Program-made: the position numbers and the translations under genes | Shown here: in pieces, positions 7,291-16,094 of the stretch | How the letters are laid out: every line of letters starts with the position of its first letter | Numbering within the stretch: the stretch's first letter is position 1 | The notes under the pieces: generated by a model | Database searches by the model: none | What the model was told of the DNA's origin: nothing | Seen by the model: the letters and a program-made list of their open reading frames with translations, nothing else | NCBI GenBank assembly: GCA_040219735.1 | Contig: JAVJRX010000191.1 | Length of the DNA: 64,000 nt | Strand: one strand, 5' to 3' | Origin: Coleofasciculus sp040219735 | GTDB lineage: Bacteria; Cyanobacteriota; Cyanobacteriia; Cyanobacteriales; Coleofasciculaceae

Positions 7291-10200
7291 CTTGATTCTT
7301 GACTAATTCTAATATTTCCGCTATATTAATAGTATTATCGCCGATCGCGGTGCGAATCGCTCCCTCAATTTCCCGTTCCTTAAACCGATTGCCGATCCAC
7401 CCTTCTTTTTTGGTGCAGCGGACTGCGGTATCGATAGACAGCGCCAGGGCTTTATTTTGTCCTAAGTTATCGTAGAGCGATCGCTTGGCGGCAGTGTCGA
7501 GGGAGGCGGGATAATTTGACCTAGCTGTGCTGTCGGGTTGGACAACTTGTTCTGCCAGTTGTTTGACGTTTTCTAGGTAGTCTTGATACGTGGTGGCTTG
7601 CTGTCGCCGTTGTTCAATTAAAGCATCCAGTAAGTTTGACATTTCCTGGTAGTATTTGGGATTGACGGGAGTCTCATCAATGATGATTCTCCGCATATTA
7701 TTCTCGATGGTTTCCGCGACGGCGTCTTGATTCTTTTGTAGGGTATCGGGGAGGGTTTCTAAGGCGTTCACCCCGTTTTTAACAATCAGTTGAATTAAGC
7801 CTAAATTCTCAAAATTCGAGACAACTTGGCTGGATTCGGCGCGGATGTAGGTGTCGAGGAGGTGGCGCATGGCGGGTTCGTAGAGTTTCATGTCTACAGA
7901 GTCTCCACTGGCGATTTTTACCTCATCGCGCATCTGGCTGTAATGGTTTACGTCGGCTTTAATTTGGTTGGCTTCCTGGGGGGTATACCCAGCTTCTGTC
8001 ATCTCATTGGCGAGGTGGGAATAGGCGCGAATTAAGGCGTTGACGGATTGGTAGAGGGCGACTCGTTTGGGTTCATTATTGGCGATCGCGTCTTGATCGC
8101 GGGTGTCGGCGGTGCAGAAGTAATGCAGGTAGTCGGATGTGTGGCGGGGAGGGGAAACGGGTTCACATAGCGCCTTGACGGTTTCCAGGGTTTCTGAGAG
8201 GCGATCGCGCCCTTTTTCCAGGCGATTTTTCAGTAATCCGGCTACGTCGTCAGGATCGTAGCCGTCAAATGCGCCACTGGTGTAGTCGGTGACAGCGCCT
8301 TCGAGTTGTTTAAATAGGTCTTTATAATCGACGATATAACCATAGTCTTTATCCTCCCCATCCAGGCGGTTGACGCGACAGATGGCTTGGAATAAGCCAT
8401 GATCTCCCATGGTTTTGTCGATGTAGAGGTAAGTCGCGGGAGGCGCATCGAAGCCAGTCAGGAGTTTATCCACGACAATTAGCAGGCGCATTTGTCCGGG
8501 TTGTTTGATAAAACGTTCTTTAACTTTGTCCTCGAATTCTTCTACTTGAGACATGGCTTTGTCTTCGGGTTGGTTGAAAAAATCTGCCAGCATTTTTCGG
8601 TAAATTTCATACTGGTGCAGTTTCTCGGTGTAGCCTTCTCCGGTTTCTTCTCCTTTGATATCAGATGGGGCGGGTTTATAACTGGTAATAATCGCGCATT
8701 TTCCGGCTAAATCGGTTTGGCTGAAGAGGTGGTAAATTTTGCAGGCTTGGTAAATACTAGAACAGACTAACATGGCATTACCGCGCCCGTCCATGAGTCG
8801 GGGTTTGGTTTCCATGTCGAGGAGGATATCGTCAACGATTTGTTCGAGGCGAGACTTGCTAGAGAGGAGGTTTTGCATGGTTCCCCACTTGCGTTTAAGT
8901 TGGGTTTTGGCGGATTCGGTTAAGCCGCGAGTTTTTACCTGAAACCACTGGTCGATTTTTTGGTGTGAGGTAATAGTTTGGTCAATATCGCGGGCTTCAT
9001 AGCGCAAGTCGAGAACGATACCATCGGTGACGGCTTGATCGAATTTATAGGTGTGGATGTAATTGCCGAAAATATCGATACTTTTTTGTTTATCTTTTTT
9101 GAGGAGGGGTGTACCGGTAAAGCCGATAAAGATGGCATTGGGGAGGATGGATTTCATCGCCTTGTGGAGTTCCCCGGATTGGGTGCGGTGACATTCATCG
9201 ACGAAGACAAAAAGATTTCCTTTAATTTCGCGATCGCGGGAATAGGCGGCGGCTAATTCTGCTACAAATTTATCGGTAGGGTGTTCTGAATGGCTGCCAA
9301 ATTTATGCATTAAGGCACAAATCAGCCAGTCTTCATTGGTTTCTAATGTAGCGATAAGGGCAGCGCCGCCGTTACTGTAGCGTTGTTGGCGAATTTGTCC
9401 TTTTTCTTTTATCGTACCATTGAGAATCCGGACAATGTTTTCATCAACGCCTAAAAAAACGCTTTCAATTTGGTCATCGAGTTCCGTGCGATCGGTGAGA
9501 ATTAGAACTCGCGCATCGGTGATGTTTTCCCGTATCCATTTGGCTAGCCATACCATGGTTAGGCTTTTACCGGAACCTTGGGTATGCCAAATAATGCCGC
9601 CTTTGCCGTCTTTTATTTGGGTTTGGGCGGCTTTGATGCCAAAGTATTGATGGGGGCGACAGGTTTTTTTGATGCCAGTGTCGAAGATGATGAAATTGTG
9701 GAGAATTTCCAGAAAGCGGGTTTTATTACACAGACGAATTAGGGCGCAATCGAGGGGATTATTGGCGGTTTCACAGTCGGAGTTAGAAAGATATTGTCGA
9801 GTCTTGGTATCGGTTTGGGGATTGTAGTTGGGGTTTTCTTCTTTCCATTCCAGATAATATTTTTCTGGCGTTTCGATGGTGGCGTAGCGGATGCCTTGGG
9901 TATCGTTTCCCGCCATAATTAATTGTAGGGTGGTGAAGAAGGGGCGGATAAATTCTTTTTTTTGGTTGTCTAGGTTTTGGCGGATGCCTTCACTTATGGA
10001 AACGATGGAACGTTTGAGTTCGAGGATACCGAGGGCGATTCCGTTGATGTAGAGGACGATATCCGGGCGTTTTTTATTGTGTCCTTTAATTGTGACTTCT
10101 TCGGCGATGGCAAAGGTATTTTGTTCGGGATGTTCCCAGTCAATTAACCAGATGGTTTGGTTTTGTTCTCCTGCACCTGCTTTAACTTTGACACCGTAGC

Positions 10201-10465
10201 GGAGGAGATGATAAACGGCTTTATTGGCATCATAGAGGGTTTTATCACCGAGGGCGGCGGCTTGTTCGAGTTGGCGCAGGGTTTTGGTGATTAGGGTTTG
10301 GTTAATGCCTCGGTTGCTTAACCATTGGGTTAAATGTTTGGGTTCAATATTGCGGTTGTTTTCTCGACGGTGCCAGTTACCGAGGTAGGTGTAACCGAGT
10401 TGGGTTTGGAAGAGTTGGATTACTCGGTTTTGGGTTATTCGTTCTTTTTGTCCAACGTTAGTCAT
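7277..10465 (-). CDS. hsdR: Type I restriction enzyme, R (endonuclease/translocase) subunit
   Basis: The 1062-residue HsdR has an N-terminal PD-(D/E)XK nuclease (RPD with Asp135; ELK with Glu149 and Lys151). An SF2 translocase follows with Walker A HTQGSGKS (about 295-302), DECH (423-426), FTGTPLL and motif VI QAICRVNRLDG. A C-terminal helical region should bind the methylase. With HsdM and HsdS it would translocate and cut unmethylated DNA. All motifs are intact and the length is normal. hsdR is separated from hsdS by about 1.2 kb holding a PIN module, an hsdR fragment and a four-helix gene. Its ATG abuts a heptamer repeat array, so no clear ribosome-binding site is visible. Confidence 0.95.
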   Translation of the reverse strand: MTNVGQKERITQNRVIQLFQTQLGYTYLGNWHRRENNRNIEPKHLTQWLSNRGINQTLITKTLRQLEQAAALGDKTLYDANKAVYHLLRYGVKVKAGAGEQNQTIWLIDWEHPEQNTFAIAEEVTIKGHNKKRPDIVLYINGIALGILELKRSIVSISEGIRQNLDNQKKEFIRPFFTTLQLIMAGNDTQGIRYATIETPEKYYLEWKEENPNYNPQTDTKTRQYLSNSDCETANNPLDCALIRLCNKTRFLEILHNFIIFDTGIKKTCRPHQYFGIKAAQTQIKDGKGGIIWHTQGSGKSLTMVWLAKWIRENITDARVLILTDRTELDDQIESVFLGVDENIVRILNGTIKEKGQIRQQRYSNGGAALIATLETNEDWLICALMHKFGSHSEHPTDKFVAELAAAYSRDREIKGNLFVFVDECHRTQSGELHKAMKSILPNAIFIGFTGTPLLKKDKQKSIDIFGNYIHTYKFDQAVTDGIVLDLRYEARDIDQTITSHQKIDQWFQVKTRGLTESAKTQLKRKWGTMQNLLSSKSRLEQIVDDILLDMETKPRLMDGRGNAMLVCSSIYQACKIYHLFSQTDLAGKCAIITSYKPAPSDIKGEETGEGYTEKLHQYEIYRKMLADFFNQPEDKAMSQVEEFEDKVKERFIKQPGQMRLLIVVDKLLTGFDAPPATYLYIDKTMGDHGLFQAICRVNRLDGEDKDYGYIVDYKDLFKQLEGAVTDYTSGAFDGYDPDDVAGLLKNRLEKGRDRLSETLETVKALCEPVSPPRHTSDYLHYFCTADTRDQDAIANNEPKRVALYQSVNALIRAYSHLANEMTEAGYTPQEANQIKADVNHYSQMRDEVKIASGDSVDMKLYEPAMRHLLDTYIRAESSQVVSNFENLGLIQLIVKNGVNALETLPDTLQKNQDAVAETIENNMRRIIIDETPVNPKYYQEMSNLLDALIEQRRQQATTYQDYLENVKQLAEQVVQPDSTARSNYPASLDTAAKRSLYDNLGQNKALALSIDTAVRCTKKEGWIGNRFKEREIEGAIRTAIGDNTINIAEILELVKNQDEYQ

Positions 10466-10506
10466 AATTGATAATTGATAATTGATAATTGATAATTGTC
10501 AATTAT
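10466..10506. repeat. Heptamer tandem repeat (ATAATTG)n
   Basis: About five units of ATAATTG, the last degenerate, lie between hsdR and the four-helix gene and overlap that gene's stop codon. The array is in inverted orientation relative to the one at 10868-10927. Confidence 0.9.
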
Positions 10507-10852
10507 CTGTTTTTGTTGATTTTATGATTGCGGTTAGGAGCTTTAAGAGTTCGATACAGTCTTGATTGATTGAATTAAAGCCTTTCTGATCAATGTAATC
10601 TGCCTGATGTAGTAATTCTAACCAATATTGGGTTTCATTGGCTTCTTTGAGAGCAATGGCTAGTTTATGCACAAAGTCGGCACGGCTCTCGGCGTGTTCG
10701 GCTTCGCGCACTAAAGCGCCAACTGCTGTACCACTACGAAGTAATTGTTTTGATAAGACATACTCGCGCTTTTCTTGATTCAGATATTTGAACAGCTTGA
10801 CAATCCGTAAGGCAAATGCAAATGATTTTTCTTTAACTATGTTAGTTTTCAT
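10499..10852 (-). CDS. Four-helix-bundle protein (S23/IVP family)
   Basis: The 117-residue protein, starting MKTNIVKEKSFAFALRIV, matches the four-helix-bundle family. Typical features are YLNQEKREYVLSKQLLRSG, TAVGALVREAEHAESRADF and HKLAIALKEANETQYWLELL. An upstream in-frame ATG at 10882 lies inside the heptamer repeat, so I prefer the start at 10852. Family members form pentameric barrels and are often found in 23S rRNA insertions, near diversity-generating reverse transcriptases or as stray cassettes. None of those partners is visible here. The gene is bracketed by inverted heptamer arrays between hsdR and the PIN module, which suggests insertion as a cassette. Confidence 0.88.
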   Translation of the reverse strand: MKTNIVKEKSFAFALRIVKLFKYLNQEKREYVLSKQLLRSGTAVGALVREAEHAESRADFVHKLAIALKEANETQYWLELLHQADYIDQKGFNSINQDCIELLKLLTAIIKSTKTDN

Positions 10853-10867
10853 AATGGATAATTCATA

Positions 10868-10927
10868 ATTGTCAATTATCAATTATCAATTATCAATTAT
10901 CAATTGTCAATTGTCAATTGTCAATTA
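10868..10927. repeat. Heptamer tandem repeat (TCAATTA/TCAATTG)n
   Basis: About eight units of TCAATTA followed by TCAATTG lie upstream of the four-helix gene. The array is the reverse complement of the one at 10466-10506, so the two bracket the gene as inverted arrays. Confidence 0.9.
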
Positions 10928-10929
10928 AC

Positions 10930-10993
10930 CGCGTCCTTTTTCCAGGCAATTTTTCAGTAAACCCGCCACGTCATCAGCATCGTAGCCGTCAAA
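10930..10993 (-). pseudogene. Duplicated hsdR fragment
   Basis: This 64-nt segment matches 8206-8269 inside hsdR at about 57 of 64 positions. On the minus strand it reads FDGYDADDVAGLLKN.LEKG, the counterpart of FDGYDPDDVAGLLKNRLEKG in HsdR. It is fused directly to the heptamer array. It is the relic of a second hsdR copy or of a recombination event at this locus. Confidence 0.85.
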
Positions 10994-10997
10994 GAAA

Positions 10998-11225
10998 CTA
11001 CTCAATAATTTCATCGTATTGATTGACACCGCTGTCTCGATGCTGTTTCATGGAGAGTAGAATCTCCTCTAATGGCGTTTTGTCTTGCCACTGATGGCGT
11101 TCTTTGGTGTAATCGCCTTGACCTGGGCTAAAGTATTGAATAAACCGGATGGTATCAACGACTCCCAAGGAATCGATTAAGGCTTTATATCCTTTTTTAA
11201 TAACTTCCTGCTGAGTATTAGTCAT
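10998..11225 (-). CDS. Probable antitoxin partner of the PIN toxin
   Basis: The 75-residue acidic protein, MTNTQQEVIKKGYKALIDSL, ends DEIIE. It contains GVVDTIRFIQYFSPGQGDYTKERHQW, a pattern I associate with small cyanobacterial proteins encoded beside PIN-domain toxins. It starts 10 bp after the PIN gene on the same strand, giving the less usual toxin-then-antitoxin order. No DNA-binding motif is obvious. The antitoxin role is inferred from size and pairing. Confidence 0.65.
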   Translation of the reverse strand: MTNTQQEVIKKGYKALIDSLGVVDTIRFIQYFSPGQGDYTKERHQWQDKTPLEEILLSMKQHRDSGVNQYDEIIE

Positions 11226-11235
11226 GGGGTTGCTC

Positions 11236-11694
11236 CTATTTGTGAGTAATGCTCATTAGCCATTGAACGGGATTATTAACGGGGACATTGATAAGCTGAA
11301 TATGTCGAATTGTTCTCTTAATTAGACGGTCATCTGTGGATAAAAATATATCGGCACGGCTTCGTTCAGCACTGGCGATGTGGGTGGCATCATATCCAGA
11401 GAATCCTAATTGGACAAGTTCTCTAGAACGGTTTTCTATCCATTGATTGCTGATTACCTTAATTTTAGCAATACTCAGGATTGCCTTGACGTTCTTGAGT
11501 TTTTCAAAATCGGGAGTTTGAGCGAGTTCTGCATCTAAGGCGGCGCTGGTAATGAGTTTCCATTGTCCTGATTGGCATTGGCTCAAGATAGAGAGGATGG
11601 CTTGAGTTTCTAAGGCGATTCTGGGCTGGGTTTGGTCGTCAAATGGGCGATTGAGGCAGCAAGCATCTAGATAAATTCTGTAACTTTCACTCAT
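11236..11694 (-). CDS. PIN-domain ribonuclease toxin (VapC-like)
   Basis: The 152-residue PIN-domain protein has the N-terminal metal Asp in IYLDACCLNRPF and a central Glu in ALDAELAQTP. A second acidic cluster is in GYDATHIASAERSRADIFLSTDDRLIK. These match the Asp/Glu set expected of a Mg-dependent RNase. Its ATG overlaps the hsdS stop as ATGA, so it is translationally coupled to the restriction operon. The 75-residue gene 10 bp downstream is the likely antitoxin. A toxin tied to a restriction operon could act as an addiction or backup-abortive module (inference). Confidence 0.85.
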   Translation of the reverse strand: MSESYRIYLDACCLNRPFDDQTQPRIALETQAILSILSQCQSGQWKLITSAALDAELAQTPDFEKLKNVKAILSIAKIKVISNQWIENRSRELVQLGFSGYDATHIASAERSRADIFLSTDDRLIKRTIRHIQLINVPVNNPVQWLMSITHK

Positions 11695-12998
11695 ATTAAC
11701 CGCGTTCTCCCAGTTAGTAGTTCTTGCATCATCCCCTGTTTGATGGCTTGGGTTTTGGCGCGGCGGTTTTCTAGGGCGGCGATGTCGGTGTCTATGTCGG
11801 TGAGAACTTGCGCGATCGCGCGTTGTTCTTCTATTGTCGGTAGTGGAATGATTAGTTTCCTAAACATCTCCAAGTTTAAATGTCCAACGGTAGAGCCGAC
11901 TTTCTCCCCAATCATGCGAATCTGAGTTCGTTCATCTCTAACAAGCCATAACAGAAAATTAGAGTTCAAAAGTGAATTTGACTGAATAACAATAATGCTT
12001 TCATAGATACTAAACTCTCGATCAACGTCAACAATTGCACATACACCAAGAGAGCCTGATTTGCTTACAAGCACATCTCCTTGTTTTGGACGACGGTATC
12101 TAGTTAACTCCTTATGTTGACGAACAGAAATAGCCCTGGCATCAGAAAAGCTGAGTCTACCGCTTGCAATATCACTTGCCCGGATAAGTGGTATTCCGCC
12201 ACTGTTTACATAATCAACTTTAGCCGTAAGCCCAAGAAATATTTCACCTGTCGCTTTTGTAATAGGGACTACATTCCAATCTTCAGGAATTACCCCAAAA
12301 TTAGTTTTTTTATAACCCTTTCCCTCACCAAACCCCGGCAGGCGTTTCTTGCCCGTGAGGAGTTGCTGCATGGTGGCGGTTTTGATGTGGCGCTTTTTGG
12401 CAAGCTGCTTATCCAGTGCGGCTATGAGGGTGTCAGCGTCGGATAGGGCTCGCGCGATCGCACGTTGTTCTGGAAGTGGCGGTAGAGGTATTGCAAAATT
12501 TCTAACGACTTCAACATTTAAATTCTGTACGCCTGCTCCTGCAAATAATCCATTTTTAGCTAAGAACTTATACCGCTCACTATTGAGAAGATTTGAAATA
12601 AAATAGCTATCTGCTTTGTCATATTTAAGTTTAATTAAAGTTAGGCTAACATATATGGCAAATTCAAAATCATTTTCAATTACACCTGCATCTCCAATTC
12701 CTGCCCCCACCCTGGTATAAAGAATATCTCCCCTACTTGGCTTATTATGTCTAGTGATTTGAGCAAAAAGTTCCTTGCTTACAAACTTATAATTTTCATA
12801 AACAACTTTACCATCTCGGACATTTTGTGCTGATAAGAAAGGCTTGCCTTTTGCTTCCGTTACATATTTAGGTGTAGCTGCCAGACCGCAGGTAATTACT
12901 TCAGTAATATCCTGAAATTTCTCTACTTTCCAATCTTCAGGAATCAACCCAATCTTAGTCTGCTTATAGCCTTCTGGCAATTTATAATTACTCATCAT
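11691..12998 (-). CDS. hsdS: Type I restriction specificity subunit
   Basis: The 435-residue HsdS has two target-recognition domains, each followed by a conserved helix: PLPPLPEQRAIARALSDAD..MQQLLTGKKRL in the middle and PLPTIEEQRAIAQVLTDID..MQELLTGRTRL at the end. Both halves open with a KxT(xx)GxIPEDW motif. The duplicated architecture recognises a bipartite DNA site. It overlaps the PIN toxin start by 4 bp. Upstream, 54 bp separate it from a decayed antitoxin gene that lies between hsdM and hsdS. Confidence 0.95.
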   Translation of the reverse strand: MMSNYKLPEGYKQTKIGLIPEDWKVEKFQDITEVITCGLAATPKYVTEAKGKPFLSAQNVRDGKVVYENYKFVSKELFAQITRHNKPSRGDILYTRVGAGIGDAGVIENDFEFAIYVSLTLIKLKYDKADSYFISNLLNSERYKFLAKNGLFAGAGVQNLNVEVVRNFAIPLPPLPEQRAIARALSDADTLIAALDKQLAKKRHIKTATMQQLLTGKKRLPGFGEGKGYKKTNFGVIPEDWNVVPITKATGEIFLGLTAKVDYVNSGGIPLIRASDIASGRLSFSDARAISVRQHKELTRYRRPKQGDVLVSKSGSLGVCAIVDVDREFSIYESIIVIQSNSLLNSNFLLWLVRDERTQIRMIGEKVGSTVGHLNLEMFRKLIIPLPTIEEQRAIAQVLTDIDTDIAALENRRAKTQAIKQGMMQELLTGRTRLI

Positions 12999-13052
12999 TC
13001 TCTATTATATAGAAAATTGTTGCCGCCAAGGAAAAAGTGTCACTGACAATAA

Positions 13053-13299
13053 TCACAGCCATCCTTTTGCCCTAAAATGCTCAATATATTACTCAAATTC
13101 AGCCACATCATAATGGACGCAAATACCTCGTTACGCAATCAAACGCTGAAAACGAATCTGGGACATATTGAGCAATTCTGCCGCCTTTCCCAAACTAACC
13201 TTCTCCTGTTGAAAGAGCAGTAAAACCACCTCTACCAAAAACTCATCCTCTGACAACCCACTCGCTTTCACAATCTCATTCGGCAATCACCAAACTCAT
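13053..13299 (-). pseudogene. UPF0175-family antitoxin, decayed
   Basis: The minus strand begins ATGAGTTTGGTGATT after a GGGAG ribosome-binding site. A 1-nt insertion then shifts the frame to EIVKASGLSEDEFLVEVVLL, LFQQEKVSLGKAAELLNMSQ and IRFQRLIA. This is a clear UPF0175 antitoxin (helix-turn-helix, partner of PIN-type toxins). Two in-frame TAA codons interrupt the tail, after FQRLIA and after ICVHYDVAEFE, before YIEHFRAKGWL and the final TGA. One frameshift plus two nonsense codons make this a pseudogene. It sits between hsdM and hsdS. Confidence 0.88.
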
Positions 13300-13319
13300 C
13301 TCCCTACCCCTTCATAAAA

Positions 13320-13349
13320 TTATCAATTATCAATTATCAATTATCAATT
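13320..13349. repeat. Heptamer tandem repeat (TTATCAA)n
   Basis: Four units of the same heptamer as near the four-helix gene. The array runs into the hsdM 3' end and supplies its TGA stop codon. Confidence 0.85.
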
Positions 13350-15803
13350 CCACTCCAACCCCATCCTCCTCAAATGCTCATCCACCTTACTCGATAACAT
13401 CTCAACCTCCTGCACCAACTGCGGTAACGGTTCCGCATATCGCTCCTCTAACGTCTTCACCCGATTCGCCAACTGTTGCGTCACCCGCTCAATTTCCCCT
13501 GAAATCGCCGCCTCTAGGGTTTTCTGCCATTTATCATCAACCACCAACCCTTTAATCTCCGCCTCCGTTAACTTCCCATACTGGGCAAACACCGCCTTAT
13601 CCAGTGACGCCTGAGCCTCCTTAACCACCCTCTTCATCTCCGCCTCTAAATCAAACAACTCCAGACATTGCTCCAGAATCGATAACTGTTCCCCATCAAC
13701 AGACAACTCTGAACCATCAATCGTTAATTGTCCATTAGCAACGATTAATTGCTTCACCTTCGTCTTCGTCACCTTCCCCCCATCCGTCTGAGCATCACTC
13801 AACGCCCCATCTTCCCCACTATGCTCCTCAATTAACCCCTCCAACTCCTGCGTCACCCCATCCAAATCCGCCTGTAACTTATCAATATACGCCTGCTTAT
13901 CGGCAAAATACCGCGCCACAATCAATCCGGGGGGTATCAAATCCGCCTTATACTTTTTCTTACCCATCAGTAAATCCGGCGTTTCCCTCAGCTTCTCCCC
14001 CTTCTTCACCACCAACTCCCGCAGCACCTTCCCCACTTCCCAGCCATCCTGCACCAGCACATAGACATCATCCTGCATCGTTTCCGCCCAGTAATCCATC
14101 AAAAGCTGGTAAATATCATACTTATCCAACAACTCCGCCCCAGCAAACCGCGCCAACAAATCCTCTGATAAAACCCTAATAACTTCTTTCGGTTTATCCC
14201 CAATCCCAATCCCCTTTAATCGCCCCTGATGATACTGTCGCCACTCCTGATAAAGTGTCAACGTACTATCAGCAAACGCCTTAAATTCCGGATGATTCAG
14301 AATCGTCGCCGCCACCTGACTCGCTGCCACCAAACCCTGACTATACCCTGGACGGTGACTCGGCGCAAATAAAGCACTTCGCACCTGGGGAAATACCCGC
14401 CAATACTCCTCTAACGCATCAATATCCGCCTGGGGAATCCCCCCATTCAGATGAGCGCTTAGGTCATGAATATCTTCCGGTTCGCTAGCATCAATATAAC
14501 GGGGAATATTTAAGTTATAGTCATTCGCGGCAATTTCCGCCAACTCCACCATGCGACTATAACCCGACAACTCCATTTGATGAGTAAACACATCCACAAT
14601 CTTATGGATATCCTGACTGCGGAGGCGATTCTTATTCCCATCCTTAATAAACCCCTGACTGGCATCCACCATAAACACCCCCTGGCGGCTATCGGCGTCA
14701 GCGTTATCAATCACCAGAATACAAGCGGGAATCCCTGTGCCATAAAACAAGTTTGGCGGTAAACCAATAATCCCCTTAATATACCCTTTCCTAAGCAAAT
14801 TCTGGCGAATCCGCGCCTCCGCATTCCCGCGAAACAATACCCCATGGGGCAGAATCACCGCCGCTTTCCCCCTAGGTTTCAACGATTTAAGAATATGCAG
14901 CAAAAACGCATAATCCCCATTTTTATCCGGCGGCGCACCATCCTCAAACCGATTAAACTCATCCTTAATAATATTGATGCCATGACTCCACGACTTATAA
15001 GAAAAAGGCGGATTCGCCACAGCAAAATCAAAAGTTTTCAGACTCCCATCCGAATTTTTCCAATAGGGCGACGCCAGTGTATTCCCCTTCCAAATATCTG
15101 CAGTCGGATAATCATGGAGAATCATATTCATCCGCGCCAACGCCACCGTCGCGTTATCCATTTCCTGCCCATAAATCGTCAACCCATTCGGTGCTTCATC
15201 TGCCACTTTCAACAACAGCGAACCCGAACCACACGTCGGATCATATACCGTCGCATCCTGACGAGTTTCCGGCGTAATTCCCACCACCTTCGCCAACACC
15301 CGCGACACCTCCGCCGGGGTATAAAACTGCCCCTTACTCTTCCCCGACTCCGTAGCAAAATGGCGCATCAAATACTCATAAGCATCCCCCAGTAAATCAT
15401 CCCCCTCGGCACGATTGGCGCTCAAATTCAAGCCCGCAAAGATACCCACCAACTTAGAGAGGCGATCAACCATTTCCTTCCCCTTGCCGAGTTTATCCTC
15501 ATCATTAAAATCGGCAACATTAATCACCCCATCCAAGTCATTTTCTTTTGCCAAATTACCGATAATTTGATTAATCTTATCGCCAATTTCCTTATCTCCT
15601 TTCAGCGCCTCCAAATCCTGAAAAGAAGCCCCATCCGGAACAATAATAATCCCATCCGGATCACCCGCGTACTTATCCGAGACATACTTCAAAAATAACA
15701 ACGTAAGGACATAATCCTTATACTGAGAGGCATCCATACCCCCGCGCAATTCATCACATCCCGCCCATAACGAGCGATACAGTTCTGTCTTTTTAACTGC
15801 CAT
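13344..15803 (-). CDS. hsdM: Type I restriction-modification N6-adenine methyltransferase
   Basis: The 819-residue HsdM has an N-terminal helical domain (SLWAGCDELRGGMDASQYKD). The SAM-binding motif I is DPTCGSGSLL (188-197) and the catalytic motif IV is NPPF (264-267), preceded by YTPAEV. It is longer than the classical M subunit of about 530 residues because of a C-terminal coiled-coil extension. That extension contains NGQLTIDGSELSVDGEQ, which resembles translated intergenic repeat. It methylates adenine with HsdS and protects host DNA from HsdR. It is the first gene of the operon, separated from hsdS by the UPF0175 pseudogene. Confidence 0.95.
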   Translation of the reverse strand: MAVKKTELYRSLWAGCDELRGGMDASQYKDYVLTLLFLKYVSDKYAGDPDGIIIVPDGASFQDLEALKGDKEIGDKINQIIGNLAKENDLDGVINVADFNDEDKLGKGKEMVDRLSKLVGIFAGLNLSANRAEGDDLLGDAYEYLMRHFATESGKSKGQFYTPAEVSRVLAKVVGITPETRQDATVYDPTCGSGSLLLKVADEAPNGLTIYGQEMDNATVALARMNMILHDYPTADIWKGNTLASPYWKNSDGSLKTFDFAVANPPFSYKSWSHGINIIKDEFNRFEDGAPPDKNGDYAFLLHILKSLKPRGKAAVILPHGVLFRGNAEARIRQNLLRKGYIKGIIGLPPNLFYGTGIPACILVIDNADADSRQGVFMVDASQGFIKDGNKNRLRSQDIHKIVDVFTHQMELSGYSRMVELAEIAANDYNLNIPRYIDASEPEDIHDLSAHLNGGIPQADIDALEEYWRVFPQVRSALFAPSHRPGYSQGLVAASQVAATILNHPEFKAFADSTLTLYQEWRQYHQGRLKGIGIGDKPKEVIRVLSEDLLARFAGAELLDKYDIYQLLMDYWAETMQDDVYVLVQDGWEVGKVLRELVVKKGEKLRETPDLLMGKKKYKADLIPPGLIVARYFADKQAYIDKLQADLDGVTQELEGLIEEHSGEDGALSDAQTDGGKVTKTKVKQLIVANGQLTIDGSELSVDGEQLSILEQCLELFDLEAEMKRVVKEAQASLDKAVFAQYGKLTEAEIKGLVVDDKWQKTLEAAISGEIERVTQQLANRVKTLEERYAEPLPQLVQEVEMLSSKVDEHLRRMGLEWN

Positions 15804-16094
15804 CAGAGACTCTCATTAACCTGCCATCACTGAGTAAACTTTAGCATTTTGCGTTTTGCGTCAGACATTGCCCAGGGCGCAAGCCTTCTTATGTGTCAAT
15901 TTAAGGTAAAAACCAAGATAGGGGGAGCTTTCACCCTCATCCCCTAACCCCCCTTTTTATCCCCATTTTCCCTTATAGATCCCCCTTGCGTCCCCCTATA
16001 GATCCTTAGTTTTCACGGTATGTGGTGCAATGTGTGTAGGGGCTCCTACAGTTTTATTGCTCGTCCAATACTTGGCTTCAAAGCCTAATTCTAC
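15804..16094. other. Intergenic, repeat-like
   Basis: Contains TGTCAATTTAAGGTAAAAAC followed by C-rich AACCCCCC tracts. This resembles one half of the MITE-like element at 40292-40513. It also contains TTTCACGGTATGTGGTGCAA, which recurs near 51610. No gene is seen. Confidence 0.55.

Noticed and set aside
10466..13349. Heptamer arrays as CRISPR
   Set aside because: Units are 7 nt, contiguous and without spacers; there are no cas genes.
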